Shown here piece after piece: positions 7,598-14,628 of a DNA stretch of 25,011 nucleotides; within the stretch, counting starts at the first letter, position 1; the number at the start of each line of letters is the position of its first letter. The stretch spans positions 1 to 25,011 of the forward strand of contig JANORB010000032.1 of the NCBI GenBank assembly GCA_031415135.1, read 5' to 3'. The notes beneath the pieces are model-generated. The model did no database searches and was not told the origin of the DNA. It worked only from the letters and a program-made list of their open reading frames with translations. The position numbers and the translations under genes are program-made. Origin of the DNA: LGRD01 sp031415135 (lineage in GTDB: Bacteria; Pseudomonadota; Gammaproteobacteria; Burkholderiales; Burkholderiaceae_C).

Positions 7598-9385
7598 ATG
7601 AAATCAATGCTGGACAGGCTGGCGCTGGCCCGCTGGTTGGCGCGTGGCGTTGGCCTGGCCGTTTGCGGCGCGGCGCTGGGTGTGCTGGTGGCGTGCGGCA
7701 GCGGTGGCAGCGGCGGCAGCAGCGGCAGCAGCGATTCGGACGCTCCGGCGCTGCCCCCGCCGACCCAGGCCGAGGCGTCGCGCTTTCTGGCCCAGGCCAC
7801 GATGGGGCCGACCGAGGCCGACAGCGCCAGCCTCGTGCAGCAGGGTTATGCGGCCTGGCTGGCCGACCAGTTCGCGCGTCCGCAGACACCCCATCGCACT
7901 TACATGGAGGCGCAGGCGGCGGCCCTCGTGGCCAGCAACGGAACGCTGAGCCCGAGCAACTTCTACGAGTCGTGGTGGGCGCAGGCGGTGACCGGGCCGG
8001 ACCAGCTGCGCCAGCGCGTCGCGTTTGCGCTGTCCGAAATCTTCGTGGTCTCGTTCGCCGACGCCAACCTGGGCAACCGCCCGCTGGGCGTGGCCACCTA
8101 CTACGACATGCTGGCCAGGAACGCGTTCGGCAACTACCGCAACCTGATCGAGGAGGTGACGCTGCACCCGATGATGGGCAACTACCTGACGATGCTGCGC
8201 AGCCAGAAGGAAAGCGCCACCCGCGCGCCCGACGAGAACTACGCCCGCGAGGTCATGCAGCTGTTCTCGATCGGCCTGTTCCAGCTGAACCCCGATGGCA
8301 CGCCGAAGACCGACGCCGCCGGCGTGCCGCTCGAGACCTACACGCATGACGACATCGTCGGGCTGGCCAAGGTGTTCACCGGCTGGAGCTGGTATGCGGG
8401 CCCGAACCTGACTGATCGCACCGCCTCGCGCTTCAACGGCGGCAACGCCAACGCCGAGCGCGACTGGCAGCCGATGCAGGCCTACAACCGCTACACCGCC
8501 AACACCGACCACCACTCGATCAGCGCCAAGAACTTTCTCGGTGCGAGCATTGCGGCCCAGACCACGCCCGACCCCGAGGGCGACATGAAGGTCGCGCTCG
8601 ACACCTTGTTCAAGCACCCGAACACCGGCCCCTACATCGGCAAGCTGTTGATCCAGCGCCTGGTGACCAGCAACCCGAGCCCGGCCTACGTTGCTCGTGT
8701 CGCGGCTCGGTTCAACGACAACGGCAGCGGTGTGCGCGGCGATCTGAAAGCCGTGGTCAGCGCGATCCTGCTGGACACCGAGGCGCGCACCCACAACCCG
8801 TCGGACATGCGCTTCGGCAAGTTGCGCGAGCCGGTGTTGCGCCTGGCGCATTTCATGCGCGCATTCAACAGCACGTCCACCAGCGGGCGCTTCCTCGGCA
8901 TCGACAACACCGACGACCCGGCCTCCCGCCTGGGCCAGACGCCGATGCGCTCACCCACCGTGTTCAACTTCTTCCGCACCGGCTACACGCCGCCCAACAC
9001 CAGCCTGGCCGCGGCCGGCCTGACCGCGCCGGAGTTGCAACTGGCGCACGAGGTGTCGGTGGCGGGCTACCTGAATTACATGCGCGGCTGGGTCACGCCC
9101 AGCGCCGCGCGCGACGTGCAGCAGAACTATGCCGCCGAACTCGCCGTGGCCGACAACGCCGACGCGCTGGTCGAGCGCATGAACCTGCTGCTGATGTCGG
9201 GCCAGATGGCCGACGCGCTGCGAGCGCAGCTCGTCGCCGCAGTCGCCGGCCGCGCGGTCCCGGCGCCGGTGCTGAACAACGGCGTGGTGAGCAACCAGGC
9301 CGCCATCGACACCGCCAAGCGCGACCGCACCAGCATCGCCGTCTTCCTGACGCTGGCCTCGCCCGACTACCTGACCCAGAAGTGA
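7598..9385 (+). CDS. DUF1800 family lipoprotein (module B)
   Basis: A 595-residue exported protein. The ATG at 7598 is preceded by GGAGG 8 nt upstream and begins a lipoprotein signal: basic residues, a hydrophobic core and lipobox LVAC with Cys33, then a Gly/Ser-rich tether. The DUF1800 landmarks are present in order: RFLAQATMGPT (62-72), NYAREVMQLFSIGL (214-227), a THDDIVGLAKVFTGW segment near residue 250, and the C-terminal region with SPTVFNFF. Length is typical. DUF1800 genes are usually followed by a DUF1501 gene, as here (14 nt downstream). The molecular function of the family is not established. The lipobox and tether resemble those of the diheme lipoprotein in module A, so both probably sit on the same membrane surface. 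Confidence 0.93.
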   Translation: MKSMLDRLALARWLARGVGLAVCGAALGVLVACGSGGSGGSSGSSDSDAPALPPPTQAEASRFLAQATMGPTEADSASLVQQGYAAWLADQFARPQTPHRTYMEAQAAALVASNGTLSPSNFYESWWAQAVTGPDQLRQRVAFALSEIFVVSFADANLGNRPLGVATYYDMLARNAFGNYRNLIEEVTLHPMMGNYLTMLRSQKESATRAPDENYAREVMQLFSIGLFQLNPDGTPKTDAAGVPLETYTHDDIVGLAKVFTGWSWYAGPNLTDRTASRFNGGNANAERDWQPMQAYNRYTANTDHHSISAKNFLGASIAAQTTPDPEGDMKVALDTLFKHPNTGPYIGKLLIQRLVTSNPSPAYVARVAARFNDNGSGVRGDLKAVVSAILLDTEARTHNPSDMRFGKLREPVLRLAHFMRAFNSTSTSGRFLGIDNTDDPASRLGQTPMRSPTVFNFFRTGYTPPNTSLAAAGLTAPELQLAHEVSVAGYLNYMRGWVTPSAARDVQQNYAAELAVADNADALVERMNLLLMSGQMADALRAQLVAAVAGRAVPAPVLNNGVVSNQAAIDTAKRDRTSIAVFLTLASPDYLTQK

Positions 9386-9399
9386 CCCGGAGCATTCAC

Positions 9400-10878
9400 A
9401 TGTCTCACACCTTTGCTTCGCGGCGCGAGTTTCTGCGCAAGGCCAGCATCCTGTCGGGTTCGATGGGTACGGCCGGCGTGCCGCTCGCCTTCAACCTGGC
9501 GGCCATGAACAACGCGGTGGCGCAGACGACCGGCTACAAGGCGATCGTGTGCCTGTTCCTGTACGGCGGCAACGACTCGGCCAACATGGTCCTGCCCACC
9601 GACACCGCCTCGTGGACGGCCTACACCACGGTGCGCAGCACGGCACCCGACCCGATTGCGCTGCTGGCACCGGGAACCGCGCCCAACGCTGCGGCGGCGG
9701 CAGCGTCGCCCGCCGCCCTGGGAGGGGTGCTGCCGATCGTGCCGAACTTCACCGCGTTTGCCGAGAACAACGCGCGCACGTTTGCGCTGCACCCGAGCAT
9801 GGCCGAGGCCCAGGGCCTGTTCACCCAGGGCCGGCTGGCGGTGATGGCGAACACGGGGCCGCTGATCGCACCGCTCACCAAGGCCGAGTACCAGGCCAAC
9901 GGCAGCGCCAAGCCGCGGCCGCCGAAACTGTTTTCGCACAACGACCAGCAATCGGTCTGGCAGGCGCTGGCGCCCGAAGGCGCGCGCGTCGGTTGGGGCG
10001 GGCGCTTCGGCGACCTGGTGGCCAGCAACAACAGCAACACCGCGTTCACCAACATTTCCGCGTCGGGCAATGCGGTGTTCATGTCGGGGCAGTCGGTGTT
10101 CCAGTACCAGGTGGGCGGTGGCGGCGCGGTGGCCATCGGCGGCTTGACCGGCAACCTGTTCGGCTCGACCGCGGCCGCCACCAGCTTCCGCTCGATCATC
10201 ACCGCCGACAACCAGCACCTGTTCGCCAAGGAACATGCGCTGATCGTGAAGCGCTCGGTCGATGCGCAGGCCACGTTCCAGGCCGCCTTCAACGCGTCCA
10301 CCGTGGTGGCGCCGGCCCAGTACCTGCAGCCCTCGACGCGCGCCAACGCCAACAACGGCCTGGCCGCGCAATTGCAAACCGTGGCACGCATCATCGGCGC
10401 GCGCGCCGGGCTGGGGGTTCAGCGCCAGGTGTTTTTTGTCAGCATGGGCGGCTTCGACACCCACGACGGCCAGAACCGCGGCCATGCCGACCTGATGGCG
10501 CGGCTGTCGCATGCGCTGGCTTACTTCGACACCACGCTGAACACGATGGGCATGCGCGACTCGGTCACGCTGTTCACGGGTTCCGATTTCGGCCGCACCT
10601 TCACCAGCAACGGCGACGGCACCGACCACGGCTGGGGCGCGCACCATTTGGTGCTGGGCGGCGCGGCGGTCAAGGGCAAGGAAATCTATGGCCGCTTCCC
10701 CGCCGTGGGGCTGAACCACAGCGACGAGGTGGGTTCGGGCAGCTTTCTGCCGGTGAACTCGGTCGACCAGCTTGGCGCCGGCCTGGGCAAATGGTTCGGC
10801 CTGAGCGATGCCAATCTGGACACGGTATTCCCCAACCTGAAAAACTTCCAGCGCGACCTGGGTTTCATCACGGCCTGA
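9400..10878 (+). CDS. DUF1501 family protein, Tat-exported (module B)
   Basis: A 492-residue partner of the DUF1800 lipoprotein. The ATG at 9400 has GGAG 7 nt upstream. An in-frame GTG at 9382 overlaps the previous stop but would put extra residues before the Tat motif. The twin-arginine signal SRREFLRKAS lies at 7-16 and likely cleavage follows AVAQ near residue 43. The canonical DUF1501 landmarks are intact: GGFDTHDGQ (350-358), SDFGR (395-399) and GTDHGWG (407-413). It is therefore a more standard member than the module A paralogue. DUF1501 lies in the alkaline phosphatase-like group, but no enzymatic activity can be assigned from sequence. No T-tract terminator is visible in the 180-nt gap that follows. 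Confidence 0.94.
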   Translation: MSHTFASRREFLRKASILSGSMGTAGVPLAFNLAAMNNAVAQTTGYKAIVCLFLYGGNDSANMVLPTDTASWTAYTTVRSTAPDPIALLAPGTAPNAAAAAASPAALGGVLPIVPNFTAFAENNARTFALHPSMAEAQGLFTQGRLAVMANTGPLIAPLTKAEYQANGSAKPRPPKLFSHNDQQSVWQALAPEGARVGWGGRFGDLVASNNSNTAFTNISASGNAVFMSGQSVFQYQVGGGGAVAIGGLTGNLFGSTAAATSFRSIITADNQHLFAKEHALIVKRSVDAQATFQAAFNASTVVAPAQYLQPSTRANANNGLAAQLQTVARIIGARAGLGVQRQVFFVSMGGFDTHDGQNRGHADLMARLSHALAYFDTTLNTMGMRDSVTLFTGSDFGRTFTSNGDGTDHGWGAHHLVLGGAAVKGKEIYGRFPAVGLNHSDEVGSGSFLPVNSVDQLGAGLGKWFGLSDANLDTVFPNLKNFQRDLGFITA

Positions 10879-11058
10879 ATCGCTTGATCGACCGTGCAAG
10901 TGAATGACCGCTTCACCAGCACGCAGGTGCTGACGTTCGGTTACCACTGATGCACGCGCCCCGGCGCTGCGGCCGCCCTTCTCACGCTCTAATCTCGCCC
11001 TCACGCGCCGCCGTCCCGCGACGGCCACCGCAACCGCGAAACTTTTGGAGGATCGATC

Positions 11059-11712
11059 ATGACCAGCAACACGTCACCCGGCGCCGTCAGCAGCGCCAAG
11101 CCTTCCACCGGCTGGATCGTCGGCGGAGTCCTGGGCCTGGTGTCCATCGCCACCGCCGCGGCCATCGCCTTGAGGCCGAGCGCCGCGCCGGAGCCATTCG
11201 CAGCGCCGGTGGCGCTTGCCGCACCGAAGCCGGTGGAGGCTGAGCCGAAGCCGGTGGCCCAGCCTGCTGTGGCGCAACCCGCGGCCCAACCCGCGGCGCA
11301 ACCCGCGGCACCCCGCCCCGCCCGGGCCACGACCGCCCCCGCCACGACGCCAGCCACGCGCGTGGCTGCGGTGTGTGCGAGTTGCGGTGTGGTCGAGTCG
11401 GTGGTGGCAGTCAACCGAAAAGGCGACGCCACCGGCCTCGGTGCGGTGGCCGGTGGTGTGCTGGGCGCCGTGGTCGGCCACCAGATCGGCAACGGCAACG
11501 GCCAGAAGGCGATGACCGTGATCGGTGCCGTCGGTGGCGGCGTGGCCGGCAATGAAGTCGAGAAGCGCGCGCGTGGCGAGACCGTCTACAGGGTGCGAGT
11601 GCGCATGGACGACAACACCGAGCGCACCATCGAGCAGGCCACGGCCCCGCATGTGGGCGCGCGCGTCGAGGTGCAAGGCAACACGCTCAAGGCGGCGCGA
11701 ACCGCTGGCTGA
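11059..11712 (+). CDS. Glycine-zipper (17 kDa antigen/SlyB-like) membrane protein
   Basis: A 217-residue protein with a strong GGAGG site 7 nt before ATG 11059. Residues 19-41 form one hydrophobic, uncleaved-looking membrane segment. Next comes an Ala/Pro/Lys-rich linker (about 42-96) with QPAA repeats, then CASCG (about 107-111). A glycine-zipper segment follows (about 130-165, GLGAVAGGVLGAVVGHQIG and onward) of the type found in Rick_17kDa_Anti/SlyB outer-membrane proteins, and a short basic C-terminal domain completes it. It lacks a lipobox, unlike classical SlyB. In the family such zippers help to stabilise the envelope; the precise role here is unknown. It converges on comM with only 9 nt between stops. 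Confidence 0.85.
   Translation: MTSNTSPGAVSSAKPSTGWIVGGVLGLVSIATAAAIALRPSAAPEPFAAPVALAAPKPVEAEPKPVAQPAVAQPAAQPAAQPAAPRPARATTAPATTPATRVAAVCASCGVVESVVAVNRKGDATGLGAVAGGVLGAVVGHQIGNGNGQKAMTVIGAVGGGVAGNEVEKRARGETVYRVRVRMDDNTERTIEQATAPHVGARVEVQGNTLKAARTAG
11272..11307 (+). repeat. 12-bp coding tandem repeat
   Basis: Three consecutive units of GCSCAACCCGCG at 11272-11283, 11284-11295 and 11296-11307 encode the AQPA repeats in the linker of the glycine-zipper protein. The unit is a multiple of three, so copy-number change would alter linker length without breaking the frame. Confidence 0.85.
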
Positions 11713-11721
11713 GCATTCAAC

Positions 11722-13266
11722 TCACTGCGCCGTGAGCACGCGCCGGCACTGAATCGCTTCGGCCAGGTGGGCGGTCTGGATCGGTCCGCCGCCCGCCAGG
11801 TCGGCGGCCGATCGGGCCATCCGCAGCACGCGGTGAAAGCTGCGTGCCGACCAGCCCAGGCGGGCGGCGGCGCTTTGCAGGAACTTGGCGGCGCCGGCGT
11901 CCAGTGCGCAATGCAGGTCGAGCGCTTCGCCTGACAGCGCCGCATTGGTGCAGCCCTGGCGTTGCATCGCGCGGTCGCGGGCCAGCGCAACCCGGGCCGC
12001 GATGACCGCGCTGAGTTCGCCGTCCGGCGCGGCCGCCAACGCTGGCGCCGGCACCGCCGGCACCTCCACCTGCACATCGATCCGGTCCAGCAGCGGGCCG
12101 CTGATCCGGCCCTGGTAGCGCGCCACGGCATCCGGCGTGCAGCGGCAGGCCCGCAACGGGCTGCCCTGGTGGCCGCAGGGGCAGGGGTTCATCGCCGCGA
12201 TCAGCTGAAACCGGGCCGGGAATTCGGCCTGGCGCGCCGCGCGCGAAATCACGATGCGGCCCGTTTCCAGCGGCTCGCGCAAGGCCTCCAGCGCGGCCCG
12301 GGGAAATTCCGGCAACTCGTCGAGGAACAGCACGCCGTGGTGGCACAGCGAGATCTCGCCCGGCCGGGGCGGCGAGCCGCCACCCACCAGCGCCACCGGC
12401 GAGGCCGTGTGGTGCGGCGCGCGCAGCACACGCTGCCCCCAGCGCTCGTGCGAGAACGCACCGGTCAGGCTCAGCACCGCGGCGGACTCCAGCGCCTCGT
12501 CGTGCGTCAGCGCAGGCAGCAAGCCGGCAAAGCGCTGTGCCAGCATCGACTTGCCCGTGCCCGGCGGGCCCACCATCAACACACTGTGGCCACCGGCGGC
12601 GGCAAGCTCCAGCGCCCGCTTGGCGGCCGATTGACCCTTCACGTCGCGCATGTCGGGCAAGGCGGCAGGCGCGCTGCGCGGCTGCGCTTGCGCCAGGGGC
12701 AGCGGCTCGTGCAGGCTCGCGTCACCCGGCAGCAGCGCACGCACCACATCGAGCAAGTGGCCGGCGCCGTGAATCGCCAATCCTTCGACCAGCGCGGCTT
12801 CCTGCGCGCTGCTCTGCGGCAGCACCAGGGCGCGGCCCGTGACCCCGCTGACCCCGCCGGGCCCACCCAAACGGCGCAGCGCCAGCGCCATGGCCAGCGC
12901 GCCACGCACCGGGCGCAATTCGCCCGACAACGACAACTCGCCGGCAAACTCGAAGTGCGCCAGGCGGGCGCCATCGATCTGGCCGCTGGCGGCCAGGATG
13001 CCCAGCGCAATCGGCAAATCAAAGCGGCCCGACTCCTTGGGCAGGTCGGCCGGTGCCAGGTTGACCGTGATGCGCTTGTTGGCGGGGAACTCCAGGCCGC
13101 TGTTCTGCAGCGCCGCCCGCACCCGCTCGCGCGCTTCTTTCACCTCGGTGTCGGCCAGCCCGACCAGGGTCACGCTGGGCAGGCCATTGGCCAGGTGCAC
13201 CTCGACGGTGACCTCGGGCGCCTCCAACGCATCGAGCGCCCGGCTGTGAACCACCGCCAGCGACAT
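11722..13266 (-). CDS. comM: YifB-family Mg-chelatase-like AAA+ ATPase ComM
   Basis: A 514-residue cytoplasmic ATPase. In studied bacteria ComM is a hexameric helicase that promotes branch migration during integration of transforming DNA. ATG 13266 follows a GGGAGAA site; an upstream ATG at 13320 lacks family similarity. The N-terminal ChlI-like domain (1-about 200) opens with the typical MSLAVVHSRAL. Walker A GPPGTGKS is at 233-240, Walker B LFLDE ends at D316/E317, and a Cys-rich element CPCG...CRC has Cys at 362, 364, 374 and 376. The C-terminal Mg_chelatase_C domain closes the protein. All key residues are present and the length is normal. It is divergent from the nitrogen operon across a 223-nt gap that carries that operon's control sites. 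Confidence 0.96.
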   Translation of the reverse strand: MSLAVVHSRALDALEAPEVTVEVHLANGLPSVTLVGLADTEVKEARERVRAALQNSGLEFPANKRITVNLAPADLPKESGRFDLPIALGILAASGQIDGARLAHFEFAGELSLSGELRPVRGALAMALALRRLGGPGGVSGVTGRALVLPQSSAQEAALVEGLAIHGAGHLLDVVRALLPGDASLHEPLPLAQAQPRSAPAALPDMRDVKGQSAAKRALELAAAGGHSVLMVGPPGTGKSMLAQRFAGLLPALTHDEALESAAVLSLTGAFSHERWGQRVLRAPHHTASPVALVGGGSPPRPGEISLCHHGVLFLDELPEFPRAALEALREPLETGRIVISRAARQAEFPARFQLIAAMNPCPCGHQGSPLRACRCTPDAVARYQGRISGPLLDRIDVQVEVPAVPAPALAAAPDGELSAVIAARVALARDRAMQRQGCTNAALSGEALDLHCALDAGAAKFLQSAAARLGWSARSFHRVLRMARSAADLAGGGPIQTAHLAEAIQCRRVLTAQ

Positions 13267-13332
13267 GTGTTCTCCCTGAACCTTGGCGGGATTGTGCCCG
13301 CGCGGCACGGACCGGCGCACCCGGATGGCATC

Positions 13333-13365
13333 GCACCAACATGATGCGAAGACCCTGATTGGTGC
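13333..13365 (+). promoter_or_regulatory. Tandem NtrC-like binding sites
   Basis: Two dyads resemble the NtrC consensus GCACC-N5-GGTGC. Site 1 is GCACC-N5-GATGC (13333-13347, one mismatch). Site 2 is GACCC-N5-GGTGC (13351-13365, two mismatches in the left arm). Their centres are 18 bp apart, and they lie about 65-95 nt upstream of the sigma-54 promoter, as expected for enhancer sites. Assignment to NtrC is inference, supported by the glnK-amtB cargo. Confidence 0.65.
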
Positions 13366-13427
13366 ATTCAGTCACTTGAGCGGGCAGCCGATGGGCTGAG
13401 TTGGGGCGCTTTGGCGGAATCTGCCCA

Positions 13428-13442
13428 TGGCACAAAAACTGC
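13428..13442 (+). promoter_or_regulatory. Sigma-54 promoter of the porin-glnK-amtB operon
   Basis: TGGCACAAAAACTGC gives the invariant GG (13429-13430) and GC (13441-13442) with the required 10-nt spacing, and TGGCAC is a perfect -24 element. Transcription would begin near 13453, leaving a leader of about 37 nt before the porin ATG. The position downstream of the NtrC-like dyads fits nitrogen-limitation control. Confidence 0.85.
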
Positions 13443-13489
13443 GACAGAGGCCACGACCTTCCCTCACGACCGACTCCGGAGCACCCGAC

Positions 13490-14224
13490 ATGAAAAAAAC
13501 CATCCTCGCTGTGGCCGCCACGCTGGCACTGACCGCGCTGCCCACTGTCTCGCACGCCGAAGACAGCCCGCTGAGCTTCAATGTGAGCCTGACCTCGGAC
13601 TACCGCTACCGGGGCATTTCGCAATCCCGCCTGAAGCCGGCGCTGCAAGGCGGCGTCGACTATGCGTTGCCCGCCGGTTTTTACGTCGGCGCCTGGGCCT
13701 CGACCATCAAATGGATCACCGACATTCCGGGTGGCGACGCGAATGTGGAGATCGACCTTTACGGCGGCCTGAAAGGCGAGATCGCCAAGGACCTGAGCTA
13801 CGACGTGGGCGTGCTGACCTACCAGTACCCGGGCAACGGCCTGACCCCCAGCGCCAACACCACCGAGTTGTACGGCGCGCTGACCTTCGGCCCTGCCACC
13901 GTCAAGTATTCGCACTCGGTGACCAACACCTTCGCCAACGCCGACAGCAAGAACAGCTTTTACCTGGACGCGTCGGCGTCGTTCGATGTGGGTGGCGGCG
14001 TGACGCTGGCGCCGCATGTGGGCTACCAGAAGATCAAGGGCCCGAATTCCAGCGTCGGCACCTACACCGACTATTCGCTGACCGCTTCGATGGACTTCAG
14101 CGGCTTCATCGTCAGCGCCGCGATCGTCGGCACCGACGCCGACAAGGCCTTTTATTCGTCGCCCGCCAACGGCAAGGAGCTGGGCAAGCCCGGCATCGTG
14201 CTGGCGGTCAAGAAAACCTTCTGA
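13490..14224 (+). CDS. TorF family putative outer-membrane porin
   Basis: A 244-residue protein with a cleavable signal peptide (1-23, ending SHA-E). The mature start, SFNVSLTSDYRYRGISQS, is the hallmark of the TIGR02001 (gcw_chp/TorF) family. The rest alternates aromatic and glycine residues as in a beta-barrel of 10-12 strands, and it ends in Lys-Lys-Thr-Phe with a terminal Phe suitable for BAM recognition. An in-frame upstream start (13427) would lie upstream of the predicted transcription start and is rejected. It is the first gene of a sigma-54-driven operon, with glnK 19 nt downstream. Inference: it lets ammonium or another nitrogen source cross the outer membrane under nitrogen limitation. 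The transported solute is unknown. Confidence 0.88.
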   Translation: MKKTILAVAATLALTALPTVSHAEDSPLSFNVSLTSDYRYRGISQSRLKPALQGGVDYALPAGFYVGAWASTIKWITDIPGGDANVEIDLYGGLKGEIAKDLSYDVGVLTYQYPGNGLTPSANTTELYGALTFGPATVKYSHSVTNTFANADSKNSFYLDASASFDVGGGVTLAPHVGYQKIKGPNSSVGTYTDYSLTASMDFSGFIVSAAIVGTDADKAFYSSPANGKELGKPGIVLAVKKTF

Positions 14225-14243
14225 AACCCGACTGGAGAACCGC

Positions 14244-14582
14244 ATGAAAATGGTGACTGCGATTATCAAGCCGTTCAAGCTTGATGAAGTGCGTGAAGCC
14301 CTCAGCGCCATCGGCGTGCAGGGCGTGACGGTGACCGAGGTCAAGGGCTTCGGCCGCCAGAAGGGTCACACCGAGCTGTACCGCGGCGCGGAGTACGTGG
14401 TCGACTTCCTGCCCAAGGTCAAGATCGAAGCGGCGGTGGACGATGCCGTCGTCGACCGTGTCATCGAAGCCGTCGAGGCTGCGGCCCGCACCGGCAAGAT
14501 CGGCGACGGCAAGGTCTTCGTCACCACGCTGGAGCAGGTGGTTCGCATCCGCACCGGCGAGACCGGGCAGGACGCCCTCTGA
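14244..14582 (+). CDS. glnK: Nitrogen regulatory protein P-II (GlnK)
   Basis: A 112-residue PII signal protein, the standard length. It starts MKMVTAIIKPFKLDEV, and a GGAGAA site precedes the ATG. The T-loop uridylylation site Tyr51 is present in the LYRGAEY context, and the C-terminal nucleotide-binding segment (GKIGDGKVFV, residues 84-93) is intact. GlnK senses 2-oxoglutarate and ATP/ADP, is modified by GlnD, and plugs the AmtB channel when ammonium rises. Its place directly before amtB in a sigma-54 operon supports GlnK rather than GlnB. Confidence 0.97.
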   Translation: MKMVTAIIKPFKLDEVREALSAIGVQGVTVTEVKGFGRQKGHTELYRGAEYVVDFLPKVKIEAAVDDAVVDRVIEAVEAAARTGKIGDGKVFVTTLEQVVRIRTGETGQDAL

Positions 14583-14609
14583 CGCCCACCCGACGCCCAC
14601 CCGACGCCC
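14583..14609 (+). repeat. 11-bp tandem repeat in the glnK-amtB spacer
   Basis: GACGCCCACCC occurs at 14581-14591 and again at 14592-14602, followed by GACGCCC (14603-14609); the first copy overlaps the glnK stop codon. It makes up most of the 46-nt spacer before amtB. Copy-number change would alter gene spacing. No regulatory meaning is evident. Confidence 0.75.
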
Positions 14610-14628
14610 TCAAAAAGAGACAACCCCC

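Noticed and set aside
7900..7910. Further CTTACA match inside the DUF1800 gene
   Set aside because: It lies in coding sequence without the partner block or surrounding similarity, so it is taken as chance.
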